From Pseudomonadota bacterium (GTDB lineage: Bacteria > Desulfobacterota > Binatia > Binatales > Binataceae), in NCBI GenBank assembly GCA_021324885.1, contig JAJPIF010000023.1, positions 1 through 64,000 of the forward strand: a stretch of DNA of 64,000 nucleotides, written 5' to 3'. A program made the translations under genes and the position numbers. Below, in pieces: positions 45,298 to 53,380 of the stretch. A model generated the notes under the pieces. That model did no database searches and was not told where the DNA came from. It saw nothing but the letters and a program-made list of their open reading frames with translations. Position 1 is the first letter of the stretch; every line of letters starts with the position of its first letter.

Positions 45298-46809
45298 TCA
45301 GGCTTTGGTGTCCTCCTGTCGATTGCGCAAAAAATCCCGCACCACTTCGCGATCGTCGAAATGGAATTTGCGTTTGCCAATAATCTGGTAATCCTCGTGG
45401 CCTTTGCCCGCGATCAGGATCATGTCGCCGGCCTGGGCCATCGAAAGCGCCAAACCGATCGCCGCCCGCCGGTCGGGTTCGACCAGATAGCCCGCGGTTC
45501 GCGCGCCGCGCCTGAGTCCCGCTGCAATCAGGCCCGATTCAACCTCCGCGATGATCTTGAGCGGGTCCTCGGTTCGCGGATTGTCAGAGGTGAGCAGAGG
45601 AACATCCGCCATCCGCGCGGCGATTTCGCCCATGATCGGCCGTTTGCCGCGATCGCGGTCGCCGCCGCATCCGAAGACGCAGATGATGCGCGCGGGATCG
45701 AGCTGGCGCAACGCTTCGAGCACGGCCTTGAGGGCGTCGGGCTTGTGCGCGTAATCGACCATCACGATTGCGCCGCGCGGACGCGCGACCACCTCAAGTC
45801 TGCCGGGGGCCCCTGGGCATCGCCGCACACCCTCAACCACGGCATCCTCATCGATGCCCAGGGCCACCGACACAGCCACTGCTCCCAGAATGTTGAGCAG
45901 ATTAAACCTGCCGAGCAGTGGAGACTCCAATTTGATCACCCGCCCCGGAGTCCTGACCGCGGCACGAATTCCATGCAGGCCGAGTTCGTAATCCAGCGCA
46001 AACACATCGGCATTGCGGCCCAGCCCGAAACTCACCTTGCGGTAACCGGCACAATCCAACACGCGCCGCGCGTAGGGGTCATCGGCCAGCGCGATTGCCA
46101 CCGGGTCGGGATGGCGGCTGGCGCGCAATAGTTCCTCGAACAGCCGCATTTTGGCGGCGGCGTAGTTCTCGGTCGAGCCGTGATAATCGAGATGATCGCG
46201 CCCGAGATTGGTAAACAGGCAGGCGCGAAAATTCAGCTCGTCCACGCGTCCTTCGGCCAGGCCGATCGAGGAAATCTCGGCGGCGACGCGGCGCACGCCG
46301 GCGCGCACCATCTCGGCCAGCGCCGCTTCAAAGTCAACCGACTCCGGCGTGGTCAACTCGGTTGGAATGTGGCGATTGCCGACGCGGATGCCGAGCGTGC
46401 CAATGATGCCTGCGGGCTCGCCGAGCGCCTCGAAGATCGAGGCCAGCAAATAAGTCGATGTGGTCTTGCCGCTGGTTCCGGTGATTCCGATCAATTCCAC
46501 GCGCCGGCTGGGGAATTGAAAGAAGCGGGCCGCCGCCTGCGCCATCAGGTGGCGCGGTTGTGCGCATTCAATCAGGGTTGCCGCGGGACGCGCTGTGCCA
46601 CTCCACTTCCGCACCACGACCACGCGCGCCCCGCGGCTCAAGGCCTGGTTTATGTTGCTCTGGTTTTGTTCCGGATCCCTGGCCAAAGCAAAGAAGATGT
46701 TTCCCGGCTCAACGCGCCGGGAATCATAAGCAATTCCGGTAATATCCGCGTCCAGGCTTCCATTGACCCGAAGGTCAACTCCGCCAGAGATGAGCGCATC
46801 CAAGTTCAT
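45298..46809 (-). CDS. murE: UDP-MurNAc-tripeptide synthetase MurE, meso-DAP type
   Basis: A 503-residue Mur ligase. ATP-binding GITGTSGKTTSTYLL, the carbamylated-Lys region and the SDNPRTEDP motif (DNPR selects meso-diaminopimelate) are present. It tells that the peptidoglycan is the Gram-negative A1gamma type. Its ATG overlaps the ftsI stop as ATGA. Confidence 0.95.
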   Translation of the reverse strand: MNLDALISGGVDLRVNGSLDADITGIAYDSRRVEPGNIFFALARDPEQNQSNINQALSRGARVVVVRKWSGTARPAATLIECAQPRHLMAQAAARFFQFPSRRVELIGITGTSGKTTSTYLLASIFEALGEPAGIIGTLGIRVGNRHIPTELTTPESVDFEAALAEMVRAGVRRVAAEISSIGLAEGRVDELNFRACLFTNLGRDHLDYHGSTENYAAAKMRLFEELLRASRHPDPVAIALADDPYARRVLDCAGYRKVSFGLGRNADVFALDYELGLHGIRAAVRTPGRVIKLESPLLGRFNLLNILGAVAVSVALGIDEDAVVEGVRRCPGAPGRLEVVARPRGAIVMVDYAHKPDALKAVLEALRQLDPARIICVFGCGGDRDRGKRPIMGEIAARMADVPLLTSDNPRTEDPLKIIAEVESGLIAAGLRRGARTAGYLVEPDRRAAIGLALSMAQAGDMILIAGKGHEDYQIIGKRKFHFDDREVVRDFLRNRQEDTKA

Positions 46810-48836
46810 GCACCCCCTCGGCGTCTGCCATGGACACGGCCCGCAGCGGGCTGCATTGCGGCAGTCTGCTGGGCAATCCCAAGCGACAATTTGATCGGCG
46901 TGCCATCAAGCGGCTGACCGGCGGCCGGCCGCTGCGCGGTCACGTATCCGTTGCCCTCGACCTGGATGTTCAGTTCGTGCTCGGCCGCCATGTGCAGCGC
47001 ATCGCGCAGCGACAGTCCGCGGAAATCCGGCACCAGGCGCGAGTCGCGGACGCGGTCGCGTTGCGGTTGCGTCGAACCGATCGCGTTGACCACCGCCGTG
47101 ATACTTTCGGTCTCGGCGGACGAAACCGGCAGCAGGCTGGCTGCGTCATAGGCCCGTCGCGCCGACGCGACGTTAAGCCGATTGAGCGCTTCGGAGGCGA
47201 TTTCATTAAAGACCGGCGCAGCAATCAGGCCACCCATGTGGCCATGGCCGACGTCCTCGAGCACCACCAGAATGACCAGGCGCGGATTATCGGCGGGCAC
47301 GAAGCCGACGAAGGATCCGACCAAGCGGTTTTGATAATAGGAGCCGGTTGCGCGGTTGATCATCTGCGCGGTTCCGGTCTTGCCGGCGACCAGAAAATCT
47401 TCCATCGCGGCTTTGTGCCCGGTGCCGTCCTCGCCGTTGACCACGGAGCGCAAAATGACGTTGGCGCTGTGCGCTACGGTGGGCGAGATGATGCGGCCGA
47501 GCGCCTGCGGAGTATGAATGAAAATCGTATTGCCGTCCGCGTCATAGGCGGCCTTGACCACGAACGGACGCATCCAGACTCCGCCGTTGGCAATCGCGCC
47601 GTAAGCCGACGCCAGCTGGATCGCCGTCACCGCTATGCCTTGGCCGAAGCCATGATTGGCCAGGTCGATTTGCTGCCAGGTGCGCGCCGGCCGCACGATT
47701 CCGGCAGCCTCGCCCGGCAAGTCGATTCCGGTGGGCCGACCAAAACCAAAGGCGCGCAGCCCGCGATAATAGCGCTGCGCGCCCAGCGTCAAGGCGATTT
47801 TTGCCGCGCCGATATTGGAGGAGACCTCAACGATTTGCTGGAGATCGAGCCATTGATGGCTGCCGTGGTCATGAATCTCCCGGCCGCCGACATCCCATTG
47901 ACCGTTCTCGCAAAAGATCTTCTGGCTCTCGGTGATCACGCGGTCCTCCAGGGCGATCGCGGCGAGGACCCCTTTGATGGTCGAACCGGGTTCGAAGACA
48001 TCCTGGACGGCGGGATTGTGCAGACGATCGGAGGCGCCGTTGGCCTCCACCGACGCCATCGCCATCACCTCGCCCGTAAACGGATCGAGCACCACGGCGA
48101 TTCCGCGCCGGGCGCCCGAGCGCTTGACTTCGGCGGCCAGTTCGGTTTCGGCGCGGGCCTGGATCTGCGCATCGAGGGTCAGCTCCAGACGCGCGCCGGG
48201 CGCCGCGTTGCGCAGCGCCAGCGGGGAATCAAGGATCGCATGACCGAGCGCGTCGCGATCCTCGCGCAATTCCACCGGCCCACCGCGCATCAGGCGGTCG
48301 TACTGCAACTCCAACCCGGAGAGCCCCTGGTCGTCCGCACCCGCCATCCCAACCACCGCCGCGGCCAGGTTGCTCTCCGGGTAATACCGTTTGTACTCGC
48401 TCAGCACGCCAATGCCTTCCAGTCCCAGGGCCTCGACCTGATCCGCGCGGGCTTGGGAGATACGCCGGGCGAGCCATACAAAATGCGCCGGACGATTAAG
48501 CCGCGCCGTCAATTCGGCGGGACTGAGTCCAAGTGTTTGCGCGAGCCGGATCCGATCGGCGTCGCTGGCGGTGCGCAACAGCCGGGCCGGCCGCGCGTAC
48601 ACCGAGAACGCCTGGGCCGACAGGGCGATCGCTTCGCCATGACGGTCGACAATGGAACCGCGCGGCGCTCGCAGCGTCACCTGCTCGCTATGCTCGCCGC
48701 GCGCCAGCGAACTCAGGCGCGATCCGTCAAGCGCCAGCAGCACGGCGATCCGGATCACAATCAGAGCGAACAGACCCGCCAGCACGAGGGTCAACACCCC
48801 AACCCGCAAACGCCGCTTTTCAATCGCTGCGTTCAC
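46806..48836 (-). CDS. ftsI: Septal penicillin-binding protein FtsI (PBP3) with C-terminal PASTA domain
   Basis: A 676-residue transpeptidase with an N-terminal membrane anchor (about 14-34), the pedestal domain (APRGSIVDRHG) and the transpeptidase motifs SxxK (EPGSTIKG), SxN (SSNIG) and KTG (GKTGTAQ). A PASTA repeat (VPDFRGLSLRDAL... to KLSLG, about 595-655) at the C terminus is usual in Spo0/Gram-positive-like and some delta-type enzymes but not in E. coli. The ATG overlaps the ftsL stop as ATGA. Confidence 0.94.
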   Translation of the reverse strand: MNAAIEKRRLRVGVLTLVLAGLFALIVIRIAVLLALDGSRLSSLARGEHSEQVTLRAPRGSIVDRHGEAIALSAQAFSVYARPARLLRTASDADRIRLAQTLGLSPAELTARLNRPAHFVWLARRISQARADQVEALGLEGIGVLSEYKRYYPESNLAAAVVGMAGADDQGLSGLELQYDRLMRGGPVELREDRDALGHAILDSPLALRNAAPGARLELTLDAQIQARAETELAAEVKRSGARRGIAVVLDPFTGEVMAMASVEANGASDRLHNPAVQDVFEPGSTIKGVLAAIALEDRVITESQKIFCENGQWDVGGREIHDHGSHQWLDLQQIVEVSSNIGAAKIALTLGAQRYYRGLRAFGFGRPTGIDLPGEAAGIVRPARTWQQIDLANHGFGQGIAVTAIQLASAYGAIANGGVWMRPFVVKAAYDADGNTIFIHTPQALGRIISPTVAHSANVILRSVVNGEDGTGHKAAMEDFLVAGKTGTAQMINRATGSYYQNRLVGSFVGFVPADNPRLVILVVLEDVGHGHMGGLIAAPVFNEIASEALNRLNVASARRAYDAASLLPVSSAETESITAVVNAIGSTQPQRDRVRDSRLVPDFRGLSLRDALHMAAEHELNIQVEGNGYVTAQRPAAGQPLDGTPIKLSLGIAQQTAAMQPAAGRVHGRRRGGA

Positions 48837-49138
48837 GGGACCACCACCACCTGCCCTCGTGCCGGCGGTGCCATCCGAAACTTTGCCGCCAACGCTCGCA
48901 GCCGGTCATGCGAGGTCAGCTCGGCGACCCTCAAGCGCAAGGTGCGATTGTTTTCCTGCAGTTGGTCGATTTGCGCGCGCAAGGCGGAAAGCCGGTAACC
49001 TTCGCGCATCACGCCCAGCCTCACCATCAGGATGGCGAATATGGCGGCGACCAGCGCGACTCCGAGCAGCACCTGCAAAAGGCGGTGCGGCGCCTGCGCC
49101 GGTTTGACCTTGCGCCTTATGGATTTCGCTGCAGGCAT
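48833..49138 (-). CDS. ftsL: Cell-division protein FtsL
   Basis: A 101-residue bitopic protein with one membrane helix (about 20-40) followed by a leucine-repeat coiled coil (ALRAQIDQLQENNRTLRLRV). It would pair with FtsB and bind FtsQ. The position between rsmH and ftsI is canonical. It overlaps rsmH by 22 bases. Confidence 0.88.
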   Translation of the reverse strand: MPAAKSIRRKVKPAQAPHRLLQVLLGVALVAAIFAILMVRLGVMREGYRLSALRAQIDQLQENNRTLRLRVAELTSHDRLRALAAKFRMAPPARGQVVVVP

Positions 49139-50043
49139 CGAAGCCGCGCGCTCCGTGATCGTGGATTGTGTTCAATTTCCGCCGGCTGCGGGCGCAGCGC
49201 CCGGCGCGTCAGCAAAGTGAAGCCGCCCTGCTGGGCCAGCTCGCGCATCCGCGTTTTCACCATGCGGTCTTCCAGCGAATGGTACGCAATCACCGCCATC
49301 CGCCCGCCCGGAGCCAGGCACTGCGGTCCCTGTTCCAACAGCGCCTGCAAACTTTCCAACTCGCCGTTGACGGCGATTCTAAGGGCCTGGAACGTCCGGG
49401 TTGCGGGATGCACTCCGCCGGTGCGACGATGGCCGATCGCGCGCTCGATCAGCGCGCGCAATTCAAAGGTGGTTTCAATTGGACGGCGCCGGCGTGCCTG
49501 CACAATCATTCGGGCAATCCGCCGCGAGCCGCGCTCCTCGCCATACTCGTAGATGATGCGCGCCAGGTCGGCTTCGGTCTCTTCGTTGATCAAATCGTAG
49601 GCGCGCAACCCGCAACCGGCGTCCATCCGCATATCGAGCGGTCCGTCGCGCATGAAACTGAAGCCGCGCGAAGGGTCATCGAGGGCGAAGCTGCTCATTC
49701 CCAAATCGGCCACAATCGCATCGACGGCGCTGAATCCGGCTTCGCCCGCGAGCAGCGCAAGCGCGTCAAAATTGGCATGACGTAAAATTACGCGGCCGCC
49801 GAATTTTCCCAGCCGCATCGCCGCGATTTGCAACACTTGCGCGTCGCGGTCCAGACCCAGCAGGCGCGCCGACCGCGGTGCGGCGTCCAGCAAAATCGCG
49901 GCATGGCCGCCCGTACCCAAAGTCGCATCCACGATACGCAAAGGACGAGGTTCGCCGAGCAGCGCCCGCACCTCAGCCGCCATCACCGGCTCATGGATGT
50001 TCGCGGCGGGTGGGCTTAGCGTCTGCGCAACGGCGTCATGCAT
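49117..50043 (-). CDS. rsmH: 16S rRNA m4C1402 methyltransferase RsmH (MraW)
   Basis: A 308-residue SAM enzyme with HEPVMAAEV at the N terminus, the SAM loop DATLGTGGHA, DLGMSSFALDDPSRGFSF and the C-terminal IAYHSLEDRMVK. ATG 50043 lies five bases after the mraZ stop, with GGGGAT nine bases upstream; the longer frame to 50136 is excluded. Confidence 0.95.
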   Translation of the reverse strand: MHDAVAQTLSPPAANIHEPVMAAEVRALLGEPRPLRIVDATLGTGGHAAILLDAAPRSARLLGLDRDAQVLQIAAMRLGKFGGRVILRHANFDALALLAGEAGFSAVDAIVADLGMSSFALDDPSRGFSFMRDGPLDMRMDAGCGLRAYDLINEETEADLARIIYEYGEERGSRRIARMIVQARRRRPIETTFELRALIERAIGHRRTGGVHPATRTFQALRIAVNGELESLQALLEQGPQCLAPGGRMAVIAYHSLEDRMVKTRMRELAQQGGFTLLTRRALRPQPAEIEHNPRSRSARLRCLQRNP

Positions 50044-50048
50044 CTGCG

Positions 50049-50498
50049 TTATATCCCCAGGCTCTGCATGAAGGCGGGATCGGCGAAGTTCTTTTCCGCC
50101 TCGCCCAGGACCCGCTTCAGCGTGTCCTTGTCCCACAATTGAAAATGGTCGGTCATTGCCGAGAACGTCACATCCTTATCAAGATGCGCATACTCGCGCA
50201 GCTTGGGAGGAATCAGGATGCGCCCCTGCTTGTCGACTTCGATCTCGTGCGCCCCTCCGATATAAAAGGTCTGAAACAACTGCATCTTCGGATCCAGGCT
50301 GGGCTTCTGCTGGATCTTTCCCAGCATCCCCATCCATTTGTCGTAGGGAAACAATTGCAGGCAGTTTTCGCCATTAACTTTAAAATTTGTTATAAAAAGG
50401 GTGTTATGCTCGGCTTTTTGCAAGGCTTCGCGGAAGCGGGAAGGGATGCTGACCCGCCCTTTATTGTCGATCGCATGGTCGAAGCGACCGCTAAACAC
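50049..50498 (-). CDS. mraZ: Transcriptional regulator MraZ
   Basis: A 149-residue protein with two AbrB-like halves, each with its DxKGR-type motif (DNKGRVSIP and DKQGRILIP). MraZ binds repeated GTGGG boxes before its own gene and controls the dcw cluster. The start is GTG 50498 (VFSGRFDHAID), with GAGGTG seven bases upstream; the open frame to 50576 crosses the operator and is rejected. Three GTGGGR boxes are found just upstream. Confidence 0.93.
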   Translation of the reverse strand: MFSGRFDHAIDNKGRVSIPSRFREALQKAEHNTLFITNFKVNGENCLQLFPYDKWMGMLGKIQQKPSLDPKMQLFQTFYIGGAHEIEVDKQGRILIPPKLREYAHLDKDVTFSAMTDHFQLWDKDTLKRVLGEAEKNFADPAFMQSLGI

Positions 50499-50515
50499 CG
50501 CATTGCACCTCGTTG

Positions 50516-50551
50516 CCCCACAAATTCCCACTTTTCCCCACCCGCTGTCAA
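50516..50551 (-). promoter_or_regulatory. MraZ operator with three boxes and the dcw promoter -35
   Basis: On the minus strand GTGGGG, GTGGGA and GTGGGG (50541-50536, 50531-50526, 50521-50516) repeat with exactly four bases between them, a period of ten, matching known MraZ boxes. A consensus -35 TTGACA (50551-50546) stands directly before the first box. The boxes therefore lie over the spacer and -10 region, so MraZ binding would compete with RNA polymerase. The -10 (GAATTT or GGAATT near 50522-50528) is poor. Confidence 0.85.
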
Positions 50552-50743
50552 GCAAAGGCGAGTAGAAGATTAACAAATTTGAACAGCGGATACTGGTTTC
50601 GCCTTTCCTACGTCTATAGAACGAGACTTGGCCGCCCCGTGTCCCTTTGGATTCGCTTCGAGCAAATTCGAAAAGCCCGCTTGAAAATGCCGGAGAACCA
50701 AGGCCCTTGAACGATCGGTCGCCGCTGTCTAAGGTCTACGTCA

Positions 50744-50977
50744 ATGGCTGAAATTGCGGACTCCAGCAACGGTCCTGCGGTCGAAATCGAACAACTTACC
50801 CGCAAGGACATGTGCTTTCAGATTCTGTGCGGAACGGGAATCGCCTCGGGACTGCTACTGTTGTGGATCCTGGAAACGATGCGCAACGTGTTGTTCCGCG
50901 GTCTCAACGCTTTGCATGTACGCCCGCGCCGTCGGCGGCGGGGAGCGGCTTTTCCGGCAGGCAAGCCGCGCGTTTGA
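50744..50977 (+). CDS. Small single-pass membrane protein, hypothetical
   Basis: A 77-residue protein with one hydrophobic helix (about 28-43, ILCGTGIASGLLLLWIL) and a strongly basic C terminus (RPRRRRRG). It is divergent from mraZ and convergent with the ATPase gene. No family is recognised. The helix and positive tail make a real protein plausible. Confidence 0.4.
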   Translation: MAEIADSSNGPAVEIEQLTRKDMCFQILCGTGIASGLLLLWILETMRNVLFRGLNALHVRPRRRRRGAAFPAGKPRV

Positions 50978-51008
50978 GCGGATGGCAGATCGATTCGCCT
51001 GCCGGTTC

Positions 51009-53378
51009 TTAGCGTCCGCTTCCTCTGGTCGGATTGGTATCCTCGGGCTGCTGTAGAAGGCGCGCGATATAGGCTGTCAGGTCGTCGTCGAGGACGCGCG
51101 CAAGCGTTTGGGTCTGCGCCGCCTGAGTGATTTTCAGGAACCCGTCGAGCCGGTGGGAATGGTCGTATTTTCTGATCAGACGGGCAATGGCGTCGCGCGA
51201 CAGAGCCGTGAGCTTCTCGTTCAAGGCGCGGGTAATCTTGTCGAGCAGTTGCGTCAGGTCGGGAGCCGGGGAGTTGGTAGCAAGTACGTATCCGCATTCA
51301 GGACAGATCGGGATGGCGTGAGCGCTGAAAGTTCCCTCCAGGCGGCAAACTTTGATTTGCTCGCGCGCCTGGGCCGCGCGCGTGGTAAAGGGTGCTCCGG
51401 CGGGGGCTCCGAGCGCGGGGATCGTATCCAGCCTCAGCAAAGCGTCCAACGATCGTTGGATATCAATTGCCAATTCTGAGACTTTTTCCATCTCGGCGCG
51501 CCAGTTCTCGTGTGCGGACCGGTACTGCTCGATGTAGTTCCACTTGAATCGCTCGAAGCGCGCCTGAAGCGACTCGCGCGCCTTCGAATAGGGTGCTTGC
51601 GGTCCAAATTCAGCTTCGAGCAGGCGGCGCTCGGCGGCGAGATTGCCGGCCTCGGGAAAATGACGAAAATCCACCCGTTCCGGATCCAGCCTGGTCCGCT
51701 CCAGGTATTCCTTCATCGCGATCAGCGAGGGAACAAAGGCGCCGGCGGCCGCAAGTTCGCGATAGGCGGCGAGGCTCTGTAAAATTGCCGCGGTCTCCTT
51801 GCGAGCGCTGCGCTCCAGCAATCCTCTGGCTCCGCCGCCCAGAAGTTCGAGCAGCGTGTCGAGAACGCGCCGGACACCGTCGTCGAGCCGCGCACCGCAG
51901 GCGATCGCGAAGCTCTCCAGCGTATCGGCGGTGGCGTTAACCTCTTCGCTCAGATTGGCGAGCGAACGATTCAGATGGGCAAGGGCGTCGTTGAAATCCG
52001 GTTGCCGGCTGAGTGGCCCAAGGGCGGGATCGAACATCCGCAACAGCGGCAGCGCGGAATTGAACTGCTCCACGTCGGCGCTGGTCGGTTGTGCGGGAAC
52101 GAAGGCCGCGCCGACGGGCGAGGCTGCGATCGCGCCGCAACTGCGCGCTGCCAGCGTATGCAGAATCGGCCGCAGCGCCTCCTCGTCGATTCGATCCGCA
52201 GCGGCGGGCAGCAGATCCAGCAACTGGCGGATTTCCAGAGCGGGCGCTTTGCCGCACAAGTAGGCGAGCGCCAACGTTTGAACGATCTGCCGGGCGATAT
52301 GGCGGTTTGGACGGGCAATCGCTCCAACGGCAGCATCGGCGCGACGAATTGCTTCGCGGCCCTCCGGACCCAGGCGTTCGTCGATGATTTCCCGCACTTG
52401 CGGCGCTTCGAACAATTCGCAGGGATAGATCAGCGCAGCGTGATTTTTATGCGCGGCCAGGACGTCGCGCGCGGCCCGCGCAAGTGAAGGCACGCTTGAG
52501 GGATGGACCAGCGCGGCAAGTTGGCGCAATGTTTCCGGATGGAAGGGGAAAATCTCCGCGGCCGCAAACGGCTCGATGGTAATCCCCTGGTACAGCCGCG
52601 CCATCGAGGCCCATCGCGTTTCAAGCTGACGGACGCGGCCGATCGCGATCACCGTTCGCTCCGCCGCATCCTCCGGTCCGACCAGTGCAATCGTGGCATC
52701 GGCAGGCTCATCGCCGATGCCGGCGGCGATTACCGTCAGGGCGGGTTTTTTTGAGTTTCGCGCTATCTGGACCAGGTTGGATAAGAAGGGTGGCGGGTCA
52801 TTGGATCCGAAATCGATGGCTACGGTGATAGCGAGGACTCCGGTTCGCCGCGCCTCGCTCAGCGCGATCTCGATGCCCGCATCAGCGCCGATCTTGCGCC
52901 ACAGCGGGGCGGCGTGGCGCTGAGAACCGCGCAGGCCGTTGGCAAGCGCCGCCAGCAGTTCGTTTTCCAGCCGCGCACAGGAACCGGCTGCGGAGCAGTC
53001 CAAGGCGACAACCAGTTCCCGTCCGTCGTCGTGTGCCGCGGCCAGTTGTCGGCGCAGCGCGATGAAATAGTTGAGGAAATGGGTCTTGCCGCTGCCGCTC
53101 GGATCGCCCAACCAGAAGAAATCGCCCGCGCCGGAGTCGATACGCTCGGTCACCAACGACAAAGTGCGCTGGGCGGCGCGCGTTACCGAGTAGCTCTGGA
53201 TTAGGGGAGCGGGCGGCAACTGCTCGAGCGTAACGCGCTCGGCTACCGCTTCTTTAAGCTTGTAAAGAAAAACCGCCGGATGCGCGTGTCCCCCCGCCAT
53301 GCCTCCTTGTAGCAGGCTTGGATAGGAACTATCCAGCTCCGTCGACTTTTTTCCCGTCAACCGCACGCGCCACGCCAC
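51009..53378 (-). CDS. P-loop ATPase with C-terminal putative zinc site, function unknown
   Basis: A 789-residue protein. A Walker A motif GDPSGSGKTHF (91-101) opens a STAND/AAA-like ATPase domain; AVALDCSA-like and ITVAIDFG strands may carry Walker B. A long helical middle follows, and near the end Cys678, His687, Cys692 and Cys695 (CPEC) could bind zinc. The ordering of P-loop, helical region and late CxxC recalls the DUF6079/PglY/BrxC-type ATPases of BREX systems, but none of the other BREX genes is here, so that link is only a guess. Its first codon is GTG 53378, next to the stop of the upstream di-haem gene; ATG 53300 is an alternative with a poorly placed AGGAGG. Confidence 0.6.
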   Translation of the reverse strand: MAWRVRLTGKKSTELDSSYPSLLQGGMAGGHAHPAVFLYKLKEAVAERVTLEQLPPAPLIQSYSVTRAAQRTLSLVTERIDSGAGDFFWLGDPSGSGKTHFLNYFIALRRQLAAAHDDGRELVVALDCSAAGSCARLENELLAALANGLRGSQRHAAPLWRKIGADAGIEIALSEARRTGVLAITVAIDFGSNDPPPFLSNLVQIARNSKKPALTVIAAGIGDEPADATIALVGPEDAAERTVIAIGRVRQLETRWASMARLYQGITIEPFAAAEIFPFHPETLRQLAALVHPSSVPSLARAARDVLAAHKNHAALIYPCELFEAPQVREIIDERLGPEGREAIRRADAAVGAIARPNRHIARQIVQTLALAYLCGKAPALEIRQLLDLLPAAADRIDEEALRPILHTLAARSCGAIAASPVGAAFVPAQPTSADVEQFNSALPLLRMFDPALGPLSRQPDFNDALAHLNRSLANLSEEVNATADTLESFAIACGARLDDGVRRVLDTLLELLGGGARGLLERSARKETAAILQSLAAYRELAAAGAFVPSLIAMKEYLERTRLDPERVDFRHFPEAGNLAAERRLLEAEFGPQAPYSKARESLQARFERFKWNYIEQYRSAHENWRAEMEKVSELAIDIQRSLDALLRLDTIPALGAPAGAPFTTRAAQAREQIKVCRLEGTFSAHAIPICPECGYVLATNSPAPDLTQLLDKITRALNEKLTALSRDAIARLIRKYDHSHRLDGFLKITQAAQTQTLARVLDDDLTAYIARLLQQPEDTNPTRGSGR

Positions 53379-53380
53379 GC

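Noticed and set aside
45114-45380. 88-codon minus-strand frame in the murE-mraY gap
   Set aside because: It overlaps the end of murE, has no ribosome binding site or MurF-like motif, and is not a remnant of murF that I can support.
46830-48998. 722-codon open frame on the plus strand
   Set aside because: It is a shadow of ftsI on the opposite strand, as expected in GC-rich DNA; composition is arginine/histidine-rich with no domain.
51009-53378. Assignment of the P-loop ATPase to a complete BREX system
   Set aside because: No pglX, pglZ, brxL or brxA-like gene occurs nearby; only the general layout resembles PglY/BrxC.
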